From the NCBI GenBank assembly GCA_023379355.1, contig JAMCUD010000110.1, positions 4,412 through 68,411 of the forward strand: a stretch of DNA of 64,000 bases, in the 5' to 3' direction. Under the pieces are notes generated by a model, which ran no database searches, was not told where the DNA came from, and worked only from the letters and a program-made list of their open reading frames with translations. Position numbers and translations under genes: made by a program. This document shows positions 35,482-44,148 of this stretch, one piece after another. Position 1 is the stretch's first letter. Each line of letters opens with the position of its first letter. This DNA is from Thermoplasmatota archaeon (GTDB taxonomy: Archaea; Thermoplasmatota; Thermoplasmata; Thermoplasmatales; Thermoplasmataceae).

Positions 35482-36036
35482 ATGGTAGTGGTTAAAGTTC
35501 CGGATAGGAACATATTGATTGAAGACCCTGAAGAAGCCAGAGTTTATCTTTCAAGGATTGGAATACATTACGAATCCTGGAAAGCAAGTATACCCCTGAG
35601 TGATAGTCCCACATCTGGGGAGATTCTCTCTGCATACAGCAAGGACATTGAAAAGCTCAAAAATATAGGTGGATACAATACTGCTGATGTTATTGACATG
35701 AACAGTGCAACAGAGGGACTCGATGCAATGCTGGAAAAGTTCAACAAAGAACACTGGCATGATGAGGATGAGGTGAGGTTTACCCTCGAAGGTCGCGGAC
35801 TATTTCATATCCACCCCATGGATGGGGAAGTTGCTGTAGTAGAAGTCACCAAGGGAGACCTGATCAGGATTCCAAAGAATACCCTCCACTGGTTTGAGCT
35901 ATGCCAGGAAAAGAGAATCCGGGCAATAAGGCTGTTCCAGAATAAGTCTGGATGGACTCCATATTATTCTGGAAGCGGTTTGGATGCAAGATACCAACCA
36001 GTCTGCATGGGACCTGCCTATGTCAAGAGAAGTTGA
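35482..36036 (+). CDS. mtnD: Acireductone dioxygenase
   Basis: 184 aa cupin. The metal ligands are HWHDEDEVRFtLEGRG (two His and one Glu) and NTLHWFeL (His). Fe- or Ni-bound forms give different products; the Fe form makes the methionine precursor. It lies between mtnB (30 bp) and mtnC (directly adjoining), so the three are one operon. Confidence 0.92.
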   Translation: MVVVKVPDRNILIEDPEEARVYLSRIGIHYESWKASIPLSDSPTSGEILSAYSKDIEKLKNIGGYNTADVIDMNSATEGLDAMLEKFNKEHWHDEDEVRFTLEGRGLFHIHPMDGEVAVVEVTKGDLIRIPKNTLHWFELCQEKRIRAIRLFQNKSGWTPYYSGSGLDARYQPVCMGPAYVKRS

Positions 36037-36774
36037 ATGTCCATGTACCTGAAAGGGGTGGAGAACCTTAAGGGTGTGCTTCTCGATATAGAGGGGACCA
36101 CCACACCAATAGATTTCGTTCAAAAGAAGCTTTTCTCATTTGCCAGGGAGAACCTGGACACATTTCTCAGTTCTCATCGGGAGGACAGGCAGGTCATGGA
36201 GATACTCCACGGATTGAGGGAGATTTTCATTTCCCAGGGCGGTAAACGCGAAGACTGGAAAGAACCAGGGAAAGATGGAGACGGCAGCGCATCTAAAATC
36301 ATCAAAGGTATGATAGATTCGGATAGCAAACTTACTCCATTGAAGGACCTGGAATCAATGATCTGGGAACTAGGGTACAGTGATGGACAGTTGAAAGGAG
36401 AGGTTTTTCAGGATGTTCCGGTGGCAATGAAGAGATGGGTCAAGAAGAACTTAATTATATGCATTTACTCATCGGGGAGCATTAAATCCCAGCAACTGAT
36501 TTTCTCGACCACCCGTTTCGGAGACCTTTCAAAATATATATTCTCCTACTTTGATACAAGAGTGGGCACAAAAAAGGATAGCGCCAGCTATGACAGGATC
36601 TCAGGGATGATCGGTCTGGAACCGGAACAGATATGTTTCATATCCGACAGCTACGGTGAACTGGTAGCAGCAAGAGAAGCGGGATTTGTAACGCTGTTTT
36701 CAGAAAGAGGATTACCATCTCCTCAGAACAGCAAATTCCAAAGCATCAGAACCTTTGATGATTTGCCATTCTGA
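36037..36774 (+). CDS. mtnC: Enolase-phosphatase E1
   Basis: 245 aa HAD fold. Motif I LLDIEGTTTPIdFV, with Glu at the second acidic position, is specific to MtnC. The motif II serine/threonine (IYSSGS) and motif III/IV (FISDSygEL) follow. ATG starts immediately after the mtnD stop. Enolises and dephosphorylates the diketone before acireductone dioxygenase acts. Confidence 0.92.
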   Translation: MSMYLKGVENLKGVLLDIEGTTTPIDFVQKKLFSFARENLDTFLSSHREDRQVMEILHGLREIFISQGGKREDWKEPGKDGDGSASKIIKGMIDSDSKLTPLKDLESMIWELGYSDGQLKGEVFQDVPVAMKRWVKKNLIICIYSSGSIKSQQLIFSTTRFGDLSKYIFSYFDTRVGTKKDSASYDRISGMIGLEPEQICFISDSYGELVAAREAGFVTLFSERGLPSPQNSKFQSIRTFDDLPF

Positions 36775-36979
36775 GTGTTTGAATTTATAAAATTTCCTGG
36801 CTTTTAAACTTTCTTTCCAATTGAGTTTCAGACATAGAAAAATGTGTGCGGGAACTCAACACACCGACACTATGGCTGCCGAAGAAATCGACTTGGATTT
36901 ACATCTCCCAACCAAAAGAAAGGATTAATTATGAATTAGCTGATTCGCTTAGGATACGAGATCACGAGTGTGAATTACC

Positions 36980-37717
36980 ATGCTGAAAATGATTATTTCA
37001 TTGAAGAATTTAAAGGAGGTTACTGACCTCCTGAACACAGTAGTTACTGAGGCGAAGTTCAAGGTTGCTCCTGAAGGACTATCAGTTAAGGCAGTAGACC
37101 CGGCCCATGTTGCCATGGTGTGCATTGACATCCCGAAGGGGGCTTTTGTGGAATATTCCCCCGATGCTGAGGAGGAGATCTCAATAGATGTTGAAAGAAT
37201 GAGGTCTGTGATTAAACTGGCCTCATCCAGCGATCTTGTGACAATGAGCAGAGATGGTGGCAAACTGAAGTTTGAAATAAACACAATCGTTAAGAGCATT
37301 TCACTTCTGGATAATAGCTCAGTGACAACACCGAGAGTCCCACAGGTTACATCTGAGAACTACGTTGTCATGTCCAAGGGGGAGTTAGAGAGGGGACTAA
37401 AGGCAGCAGAGGATGTTTCGGACTCAATAAGGCTGACATTGAGCGGAAGTGAATTCAGGGCAAAGTCATCATCAGATTCAGAGGAGTCGGAGATGGTGCT
37501 GCCAAAGGAAATGCTCAAGGATGTGAGATGTGCCCAGACAATAAAGAGCTCATACCCGCTTGAATATCTGCTCAAGCTGGTAAAATCACTATCCAGTACA
37601 GATGAAATAAAACTCAGCTTTAAGGACGATTATCCCCTTACTATCGATTTTAACTTTGGCCAGGGTTCGGAAAGCGTCAAAGGGAATTTCCTGCTTGCCC
37701 CCAGAATGGAGCAGTAG
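36980..37717 (+). CDS. pcn: DNA sliding clamp PCNA
   Basis: 245 aa, two similar domains. Recognised by VaPEGLSVKAVDPAHVAMVcIDiP in domain 1, the interdomain region around residue 118 and the C-terminal motif LLAPRmEQ. An ATG three codons later (MIISLKNL) is an equally good start. Clamp for DNA polymerase, ligase and FEN1. Ends in TAG. Apparently monocistronic. Confidence 0.95.
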   Translation: MLKMIISLKNLKEVTDLLNTVVTEAKFKVAPEGLSVKAVDPAHVAMVCIDIPKGAFVEYSPDAEEEISIDVERMRSVIKLASSSDLVTMSRDGGKLKFEINTIVKSISLLDNSSVTTPRVPQVTSENYVVMSKGELERGLKAAEDVSDSIRLTLSGSEFRAKSSSDSEESEMVLPKEMLKDVRCAQTIKSSYPLEYLLKLVKSLSSTDEIKLSFKDDYPLTIDFNFGQGSESVKGNFLLAPRMEQ

Positions 37718-37965
37718 GCTATAATTTAATATTTTTGGCTTAGATCCTCTTCTTAATAGTGTCGCTAAGGATTCCAGCACAAAAAACATCTTAGCTTTCT
37801 ATCATAATGCACAACATCAAGTAGTAAAGAGATTAAGTCGATTCTAGAATGAAATGGACAGTATTCTCCCTGCGAACTTAAAGCTTCCCGCCATTGGCGT
37901 AAACATTACGGATCATCATGAATCGGGTCAAGGGCCTATTCAAGGGTCCTTAAAATTCCAGAGAA

Positions 37966-38040
37966 CGGGCGCGGGGGGATTCGGACCCCCGATCTGCAGC
38001 TTAGGAGGCTGCTGCCATATCCTGACTGGGCCACGCGCCC
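37966..38040 (-). tRNA. tRNA-Arg (anticodon CCU)
   Basis: Acceptor GGGCGCG/CGCGCCC with discriminator G, anticodon stem GCAGC/GCTGC around CTCCTAA (anticodon CCT), T-stem GGGGG/CCCCC with loop TCCGAAT. CCA not encoded. Confidence 0.95.
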
Positions 38041-38114
38041 TCTTCAGGGTTAATGGCACGCTTCTTTAAGTTTTTTCGCCGCACCATCTCTGCAGAATAA
38101 GTGAGAAATGTTAG

Positions 38115-38136
38115 CTGTATTGATACAGAACTGTAT
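38115..38136. repeat. Tandem inverted hexamers CTGTAT/ATACAG
   Basis: CTGTAT-TG-ATACAG-AA-CTGTAT: three alternating perfect 6-bp units, so either neighbouring pair can form a tiny hairpin. It lies in the 260-bp spacer before queD. Purpose unknown. Confidence 0.5.
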
Positions 38137-38253
38137 TGTCATGGAATTCAATGGATTGAACCCCCAAAACAGGGTGTTTAGGAAATAATTAAGATTCCGA
38201 ACAATGGGAACAGAATGCAGTCCTCGAATTCTACTTTGAAACCATAAATGATC

Positions 38254-38276
38254 TTAATTCAATGAAATAGAATTAA
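38254..38276 (+). promoter_or_regulatory. Dyad in front of queD
   Basis: TTAATTC-(9)-GAATTAA, perfect 7-bp arms, ending ~25 bp before ATG 38302. It overlaps the expected box A region, so it could be an operator or simply AT-rich promoter symmetry. Confidence 0.4.
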
Positions 38277-38301
38277 ATTCAATATAACAATAAAGTGACT
38301 A

Positions 38302-38778
38302 ATGAAAATGCTTATTGACGGTTGGGGTACTAATCTGAGATTCTCAGCGGCCCATTTTATTCCCGATCTTGGAAAATGTTCCAGACTCCATGGACATGAC
38401 TATGCAGTTTCCATTGAAATAATTGGAGAACCTGAAACCGGAGTTCTGATTGACTACGGAGTGGTGAAGAAAATAATAAGGAATCTTCTTGAATATTATG
38501 ATCACCGAATACTTATCCCAAAAATAAATTCGGTTTCAGAACAAATTACACGCGGTGATGAGGTATTAGTTAAATGGAGTGGAAAAACCTTGAGTGTCCC
38601 CCTTGGAGATGTGGCGTTCATAGACTCCGAAGTATCTTCTAGCGAAAATCTCTCCAGTGTCATGGCAAGAGAAGTTGCCACTCTGTTGAAGCCATACAAA
38701 AACCTTGCGGAACTCACCCTTACAGTCTACGAAGGCCCCGCCCAGTCTTCATCAAGTACAGTGAAGATACATGACTGA
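38302..38778 (+). CDS. queD: 6-carboxytetrahydropterin synthase
   Basis: 158 aa. The zinc histidines and catalytic cysteine of the PTPS/QueD fold are in RFSAAHFIPdlgkCsRLHGHDYaVsIEI, split by the usual spacing. Downstream, a DYG-vvK motif and the conserved C-terminal E(g)PaqSS follow. It acts in preQ0 formation for archaeosine in tRNA. Overlaps queC by 8 bp. Confidence 0.9.
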   Translation: MKMLIDGWGTNLRFSAAHFIPDLGKCSRLHGHDYAVSIEIIGEPETGVLIDYGVVKKIIRNLLEYYDHRILIPKINSVSEQITRGDEVLVKWSGKTLSVPLGDVAFIDSEVSSSENLSSVMAREVATLLKPYKNLAELTLTVYEGPAQSSSSTVKIHD

Positions 38779-39439
38779 GAAAGCAGTTATCCTTCTTTCA
38801 GGTGGACTTGATTCCTCCACCGTCCTGGGTTATGCCAAAAAAAGGGGATTGAAATGCAGTTGCCTCTCAATACACTACGGCCAGAGGCACGACAGGGAGA
38901 TCCAGTCAGCGAAGGCAATTGCCCAGCACTTTGGGTCCGAATTCCATGAGGTTTCAGTTGACCTGGGAAAATTACTGGTCAGCTCCCTGACAGGGCATGG
39001 AGAGGTTGAAAAGAGGGAGATCAGCGAAATTAGTGATTACATACCTAACACCTACGTGCCCGGGAGAAACATAATTATGATTGCCATCGCATCAGGCTAC
39101 TGCCAGTCCATAGGAGGAAGTGAAGTTTACATAGGTGCAAATGCGCTTGATTATTCCGGTTATCCGGACTGCAGACCTGAATTTTTCAATGCAATGGAAA
39201 GGGCAGTTAATGTTGGTACTGGCCTGGAAAATAGAGGAGGGATAAGGATCATGGCACCACTCCAGTACCTCAAGAAATCTGAAATAATACGGATGGGTAT
39301 TGATCTTGGGGTCCCTTATGCACTCACCTGGTCATGCTATGAAGGTGGAGAAAAGCCATGCGGAAAGTGTGATTCCTGTCTCTTGAGAATCAGGGGATTC
39401 GAGGAGGCTGGTTTTAAAGATCCGCTTGAATACAGATAG
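38771..39439 (+). CDS. queC: 7-cyano-7-deazaguanine synthase
   Basis: 222 aa. PP-loop ATP site LLSGGLDSST at the N-terminus; four zinc cysteines near the end in WSCYEGG-KPCGKCDSC. ATP-dependent conversion of carboxy-deazaguanine to preQ0, the archaeosine precursor. Coupled to queD by overlap; queE is not in this window. Ends in TAG. Confidence 0.93.
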   Translation: MTEKAVILLSGGLDSSTVLGYAKKRGLKCSCLSIHYGQRHDREIQSAKAIAQHFGSEFHEVSVDLGKLLVSSLTGHGEVEKREISEISDYIPNTYVPGRNIIMIAIASGYCQSIGGSEVYIGANALDYSGYPDCRPEFFNAMERAVNVGTGLENRGGIRIMAPLQYLKKSEIIRMGIDLGVPYALTWSCYEGGEKPCGKCDSCLLRIRGFEEAGFKDPLEYR

Positions 39440-39512
39440 TCGGATTTGCTTTTATTGTCCAGGTGATTAGAAGAATCAATGCGATACTAAAATAAAAGAA
39501 AAAAAATGGCTT

Positions 39513-40487
39513 TCAGTTCTGGCTGCTCAGAAATTGATCAACCTTTCTGCAACTTTCTGTGACAGATTTTACTGTTTTCTGCCAGAGTGGCAGCTCTTCA
39601 GCCGTGAAGTCTATATCGAATATTTCCTCGACACCATTGGACCCAATCTTTATCGGAACACCGATGAAAATACCGTCAGCTCCATAATGCTTGGAATGGT
39701 TTCCCGATAGAAACGCAGCACACGGTATGACTCTTTTCTTGTCCCTAACTATGGATTCTGCCATTGCTGTTATTGAAATGCCAGGTGCATAATAGGCGCT
39801 GCCGGTTTTCAGCAGTTCAACTATTTCGCCTCCGCCAAATCTTGTCCTTTTTATGATCTCATCAATCTTCTCCTTGGAGAGAAGTCTGGATATGGGAATT
39901 CCTGAAACACTGGAATATCTTACGAATGGTACCATGTCATCCCCATGCCCGCCTATGACGAATGCCTGGACATCCTCCATTGAGACGTCAAGCTCCTCTG
40001 CCAGGAAAGTCCTGAATCTGGAACTGTCCAGTGAGCCTCCAAGCCCCATTATTCTTTCAGGCTTAAATCCGGAGACCTTGTAAAATGCATAAGCCATTAT
40101 ATCTGCTGGATTAGAGACCACAATGACTCTTGCCTCGGGAGCATACTTTTTGACGTTCTTTGCAACCCCGCTCATGATTTCCAGGTTTTTGTTAAGAAGA
40201 TCATCCCTGCTCATTCCCGGTTTTCTTGCCAATCCAGCGGTAATCACTACAACGTCGCTGCCCTTCAGGTTTTCATATTTGCCCTGGTCAGCTGTTGTAT
40301 ACCCATACACTCTTGAATCTGACTTCCAGTGGGGCTGTCCCTCCAGAATATCCAGTGCCTTGCCTTCAGGCACGCCCTCTATCACATCGAACAGAAAAAC
40401 ATCCCCTGTTTCCTTTAAGGCGAGAAACTGGGCAAGAGTAGCTCCGACATTGCCTGCACCTATGACAGAAATTTTTGTCCTTGCCAT
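39513..40487 (-). CDS. mdh: Malate dehydrogenase (LDH-like type)
   Basis: 324 aa. Dinucleotide fold GAGNVGATLAQ with an acidic residue after the second strand (D in FLFDV) favouring NAD. Substrate arginines are in GLARKPGMSRDDLL; catalytic His in IGGHGDDMVPF. Interconverts malate and oxaloacetate in the citric-acid cycle. Monocistronic. Confidence 0.94.
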   Translation of the reverse strand: MARTKISVIGAGNVGATLAQFLALKETGDVFLFDVIEGVPEGKALDILEGQPHWKSDSRVYGYTTADQGKYENLKGSDVVVITAGLARKPGMSRDDLLNKNLEIMSGVAKNVKKYAPEARVIVVSNPADIMAYAFYKVSGFKPERIMGLGGSLDSSRFRTFLAEELDVSMEDVQAFVIGGHGDDMVPFVRYSSVSGIPISRLLSKEKIDEIIKRTRFGGGEIVELLKTGSAYYAPGISITAMAESIVRDKKRVIPCAAFLSGNHSKHYGADGIFIGVPIKIGSNGVEEIFDIDFTAEELPLWQKTVKSVTESCRKVDQFLSSQN

Positions 40488-40549
40488 GGGAAGGGTATCA
40501 GTCTAACAGAAATAAATATGTCGAGGCAAAGGAACTGAAGAGTGATTTT

Positions 40550-41173
40550 CTATGCCCGTTTTTTCTCGCTTTCCATTATTTTGTTGTATAGGAGTTCAAG
40601 TTTGCCGTTAATTTCACTTATATCACTGGCAATCTTGGGCAGTTTCTCTGCGTATACCTTGTTCATGTGGTCTACTACCTTGATAAGGTGTTCCACTCTT
40701 GTCTGAAGGACCTCAACAGCAACTTTCTCCTTTTCCTTTGAAGCCGGCACCTGAGAACCCTCCTTTGTGTATATGCCGACGGGTCTTGTGGTATCAATCA
40801 TGAAATCCCTTGCAGTATAATATTTGGAAAATATGTAATCTGAAAGCTTCATATCCCGCTCAACGGCATACTTGCATTCCCATTCCTCCAGATCCTTTAT
40901 GGAGCCATTGATAAAGACTACCTTGATGCTTGCGTCACTGCAGACCGGGCAGTCAAAGGTAAGAATTCGTTCCTCAATCCTGCCGGATAATTCGTTGATC
41001 ACAGAGAAGGGAATCTTGCCCTTGAGCTTCGTTATCTCATCCCTGAGTTCCAGGAGTCGTTTGTACCTGTTCGTGGAATTTATCTTTCCCTTAAGATCGC
41101 CGAAATCCTCTGATTCCAATTTACTCAGATGATTAAAGAGTGGGAGTTTAAAAAAATATCCCATGAGCATCAA
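40550..41173 (-). CDS. Unknown protein with C-terminal coiled coil (207 aa)
   Basis: Not recognised. A basic/helical head (~1-70) is followed by a single CPVC pair near residue 75 and a mixed domain with a YYTARDFMIDTTRPVGIY segment. The last ~60 residues form a long charged helix. ATG codons at residues 1, 2 and 4 make the exact start uncertain. It is divergent from the DUF835 gene; the shared spacer contains repeats that might co-regulate both. Confidence 0.55.
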   Translation of the reverse strand: MMLMGYFFKLPLFNHLSKLESEDFGDLKGKINSTNRYKRLLELRDEITKLKGKIPFSVINELSGRIEERILTFDCPVCSDASIKVVFINGSIKDLEEWECKYAVERDMKLSDYIFSKYYTARDFMIDTTRPVGIYTKEGSQVPASKEKEKVAVEVLQTRVEHLIKVVDHMNKVYAEKLPKIASDISEINGKLELLYNKIMESEKKRA

Positions 41174-41249
41174 ATACTGTTTGCGAAATATTTCTCACTT
41201 CATTTGTCCTCGCATTAGATCGCTTATCTTGAATTGATCCCTTAGTTCC

Positions 41250-41364
41250 GACTTTCATAAAAGGGATTTGTGTCAATTTATTGCATGCAATTCAGTTCAG
41301 CCTAGACCTTCAGATGCGATTCTCGAACTGAATTCGCATTTTAAGACTTTTATGAAAAAGGATT
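41250..41364. repeat. Direct repeat pair and dyad in a divergent promoter region
   Basis: GACTTTCATAAAAGGGATT (41250-41268) recurs as GACTTTTATGAAAAAGGATT (41345-41364), each itself nearly palindromic (CTTTnATnAAAg). Between them ATGCGATTC (41314-41322) pairs with GAATTCGCAT (41330-41339). The right copy abuts the box A (GATTAAATAC, 41361) of the DUF835 gene. Candidate regulator sites. Confidence 0.4.
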
Positions 41365-41384
41365 AAATACCTCAAGGCATTTTA

Positions 41385-42254
41385 ATGTCAATGATTGTCG
41401 CTTATGACAGTTCCGGCGATCAGCAGGAGTATCTTAAGAAACTTCTTGAACCGACCGGAATTCCTTTTCAGTTAACTAATGAATTATCAACTCAGTATCT
41501 TAAGAAGATGAGACCCTCCAGTATTCTCTGGGCAAAAGGTTCTGAGATATCAAAGAGTGAGGAGGAGATCTTTTCATCCCCTAACAGGGAGTACCTTCTG
41601 GTTGTGATGGCTAAAGAAGAAGAGGAACTCCCGGATTTGATACGCTATAGTTCTGAATACCTTATTACCAACTCTGATCCCATTGAGGAAGTTAGAAAAA
41701 AGCTTAAGATTTCTCTCACCAATCACAGGGCAAGGAAATTGAAAGAACTGAATGATATGTCACTATTTTTGGCTAAAAATGGCCTTTATCCGGGAAATAT
41801 TTATTTCACCGAACCGGAAAACTCAGATGGTTTTCTTCAGATTCTATTATCCCGGGAGGTGGACAGGAAAAAGGTCCTCATCGTATCTAGGTTTAACCTT
41901 GCAATGGAACTGCCCGAAGCTCTTGATGAGTCCAATTTTCTATGGGTCACAGATTCCATAATGTCTTCAAGGAATAGACCAGTTAATCTTTCATTTATTT
42001 TCGAGAACATCATTAAGAGGATAATCGAAGGGAAAGTACAGTTGGTTATGATCGACATTTTCGATTTTCTTCTTATCTACCACTCATTCCAGGACGTAAG
42101 CAGAGTTTTTGAGCAGTTAAAGAGCACGGTCATAGAGAAGAATTCTTACCTTCTTGTTGTATTAAGTAAACAGACCATGGAGAGCATCCAGTATGGTCAG
42201 GTTACCAGATATGGTCTGAACTGGGTGCCACGTGATGACAAAGCTCAAGAATGA
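41385..42254 (+). CDS. DUF835 domain protein
   Basis: 289 aa. The C-terminal ~140 residues are a DUF835 domain: kVLIVSRFn…LWVTDSI…, then VQLVMIDIFDFLLIYHSFQDVSRVFEQL, then sYLLVVLSk. The N-terminal half looks like a receiver-type alpha/beta fold (MIVAYDSSGdQqeyLKKLLE) but lacks a clear phosphoacceptor. The box A at 41361 places the start site at the second ATG (41391). Twelve bp ahead of an ATPase that ends in a similar domain; together a probable signalling or partner pair of unknown role. Confidence 0.7.
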   Translation: MSMIVAYDSSGDQQEYLKKLLEPTGIPFQLTNELSTQYLKKMRPSSILWAKGSEISKSEEEIFSSPNREYLLVVMAKEEEELPDLIRYSSEYLITNSDPIEEVRKKLKISLTNHRARKLKELNDMSLFLAKNGLYPGNIYFTEPENSDGFLQILLSREVDRKKVLIVSRFNLAMELPEALDESNFLWVTDSIMSSRNRPVNLSFIFENIIKRIIEGKVQLVMIDIFDFLLIYHSFQDVSRVFEQLKSTVIEKNSYLLVVLSKQTMESIQYGQVTRYGLNWVPRDDKAQE

Positions 42255-42266
42255 AGCGGTATTAAA

Positions 42267-43706
42267 ATGCAGAAGAGTGACTTATTCGGAACCATAGAGA
42301 GCTTTTTTATTCAACCCTATGGGAAATCTCTCATTATAAAGGGTAAGCCTGGTGCAGGAAAAACTACTTTCGCCCTTGGTTTTCTCGAGAGAGTCATGGA
42401 CAGAACTCCTGTGTGCTATCTTTCCGCACGATTCTCGGACCAGTCCCTTTACGGAACTTATCCATGGCTGGAGTCAGTTTCTCTCAAGAATCTGGCCGAA
42501 AAATTGCCAGATAGTCTGACAAACGTGGCCACAGATTCTCTTAGAAAGCTGGAGAGAATGATAGAAGAGGGAAGAACCGGTAATGATTCCTTTGGCCTGA
42601 TTCTGAATATTTCAGATCTTCTCCCGGAACTTAAGTCCATGTATTCCTTCGTGGAGGTAAATCAGGGAAACAACCCGCTGATAGTTATTGACTCTATTGA
42701 ATCGCTATCCGAGAAATATGATGTTGAACAGCAGGTACTTTTCTCAATGCTTTACTCCGACCTTGTTGAGAAATCCGGTGCTAACCTCATTTGTATACTT
42801 GAGGCGACTGAGAATATAAAACTGGAGTATTTTGCGGATGGTGTTCTTTCAATGGATTACTACCTTGACAACGGTGTGCTGATCAGGAAAGCACTGATCG
42901 AGAAACTGAGGGGAGTCTCCATCGGAGCTTCGCCGGTGTTCTTTTACTCCTTATCAGACGGGAAATGCACAACTTTTGACAGAGAGCCCGTGATTTACCC
43001 CGAAGGTAAATTTGACAAGGTCTCCTCCCTGAGCAAAGCACTCTTTGAGGTACCGATAGATTCCTCGAATCTTGGCCTTCTGACCCCTGACAAAAATTCA
43101 TCCATTTCCCTTGGTTCTCTGGTTGTCCTGCACCGGGTGGGAAATTCACCTGCTGTGGATGATATCCTTAACCTTGTCAAGAACAATCTGATAAGAAAAT
43201 CTATACTGCAGGAAAGGGGTGTCATGGATGTCACATCCAGCAGCTACGAGACCTCCAGGGTAATGTCAAATTGTACTGAACCCGAAGCACTCAAGCATTA
43301 CATAACTGCTGAAAAATCAAAAAAATCCAATTCTTATGTTATAAATCTGGAAGGAAAAGGAATTCTGGAAGATTTTCCCAATGAGGTTATTGACTTTTTT
43401 ATGTCTTCATCCTCGAGACCGCATCTCTACTTCTTCTCCTATGATTTCATGAGATTCACCTATGGGGAAAACTTTTTCGGTGACCTGGTTAACCTCGTAA
43501 ATTCAATAAGAACGACTGGAGCCATCTTCCTCATTGTCGATGACGAAAGCTATGCTAAAATCAGCCATTATGCATCATTTACCATACACTTCCGTGACAT
43601 CGGCGGTTATGTATTTCTGAACTCGAATGAGAAGGAATCCTACATTGGGTCCATAAAATATGACAACGACAGATGGCCGGACATCGAGCTGAAACAGGTC
43701 GTATGA
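42267..43706 (+). CDS. KaiC/GvpD-like ATPase with C-terminal DUF835-type domain
   Basis: 479 aa. RecA-type core: Walker A IIKGKPGAGKTTF (K32, T33), Walker B PLIVIDSIESL near residue 145, and a KaiC-like order of strands. Middle ~240-330 is a linker region. The last ~140 residues repeat the DUF835 pattern (NSYVINLeg…phLYFFSYDFMRFTYGEnfFgdLV…aIFLIVDDESY). GvpD-type ATPases regulate gas vesicle genes in haloarchaea, but no gas vesicle genes are present here. Likely works with the adjacent DUF835 protein. Confidence 0.7.
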   Translation: MQKSDLFGTIESFFIQPYGKSLIIKGKPGAGKTTFALGFLERVMDRTPVCYLSARFSDQSLYGTYPWLESVSLKNLAEKLPDSLTNVATDSLRKLERMIEEGRTGNDSFGLILNISDLLPELKSMYSFVEVNQGNNPLIVIDSIESLSEKYDVEQQVLFSMLYSDLVEKSGANLICILEATENIKLEYFADGVLSMDYYLDNGVLIRKALIEKLRGVSIGASPVFFYSLSDGKCTTFDREPVIYPEGKFDKVSSLSKALFEVPIDSSNLGLLTPDKNSSISLGSLVVLHRVGNSPAVDDILNLVKNNLIRKSILQERGVMDVTSSSYETSRVMSNCTEPEALKHYITAEKSKKSNSYVINLEGKGILEDFPNEVIDFFMSSSSRPHLYFFSYDFMRFTYGENFFGDLVNLVNSIRTTGAIFLIVDDESYAKISHYASFTIHFRDIGGYVFLNSNEKESYIGSIKYDNDRWPDIELKQVV

Positions 43707-43753
43707 TTTTCGTGAATGGGAGACTCAAAAAGTTAAGTCTAATCTGATTGATA

Positions 43754-44107
43754 TCAGTAGACATCTATCACGTGAATGTCGGTCACAGAAAGGATTTTTG
43801 CAAATTCCGATCTACTTATGTCAAGCTTTTCCAGGATGATCATAATGGTTTCTGTAATTACCTTGAATGAATTTTCCAGAAGATCGCGAAAATTATTACC
43901 GTTTAATTCGGAAATGACCTTAACCCTGTTCCCGCTTATATCAAAATAGACTCTCGAATTATGAGGATCGATTTCATTTCTGTTCATGGAGATATCCCTT
44001 GAGACCTCGAGAAGTCTTGAACCGGATTTCTCGGCAGAGAGTATCTCATCCAGGAGAACCTCGGGAAGTACCAGGGTTCCGCTGACCTTCATGAATATGT
44101 TGGTCAT
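43754..44107 (-). CDS. Small protein resembling KEOPS subunit Pcc1
   Basis: 117 aa (ATG at residue 6 is an alternative start). The tail half reads like a Pcc1 fold: a beta strand pair (sRVYFDISGNRVKVISEL) then a helix (nnFRDLLENSFKvITEtIMIIL), preceded by helix and an N-R-x-E-I-D-P segment. Pcc1 is the dimer core of the complex that makes t6A on tRNA. Assignment is tentative. Divergent from hemB with a 41-bp gap. Confidence 0.4.
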   Translation of the reverse strand: MTNIFMKVSGTLVLPEVLLDEILSAEKSGSRLLEVSRDISMNRNEIDPHNSRVYFDISGNRVKVISELNGNNFRDLLENSFKVITETIMIILEKLDISRSEFAKILSVTDIHVIDVY

Positions 44108-44148
44108 TTACTGCGACAGCTTAAATGTCCGTATGAAATTACCGATTT

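Noticed and set aside
37854..38069. Frame spanning tRNA-Arg
   Set aside because: Overlaps a complete tRNA and has no family resemblance.
42267..43706. Calling the ATPase GvpD or KaiC
   Set aside because: Only the RecA-type core is shared; there are no gas vesicle or clock genes and the C-terminus differs.
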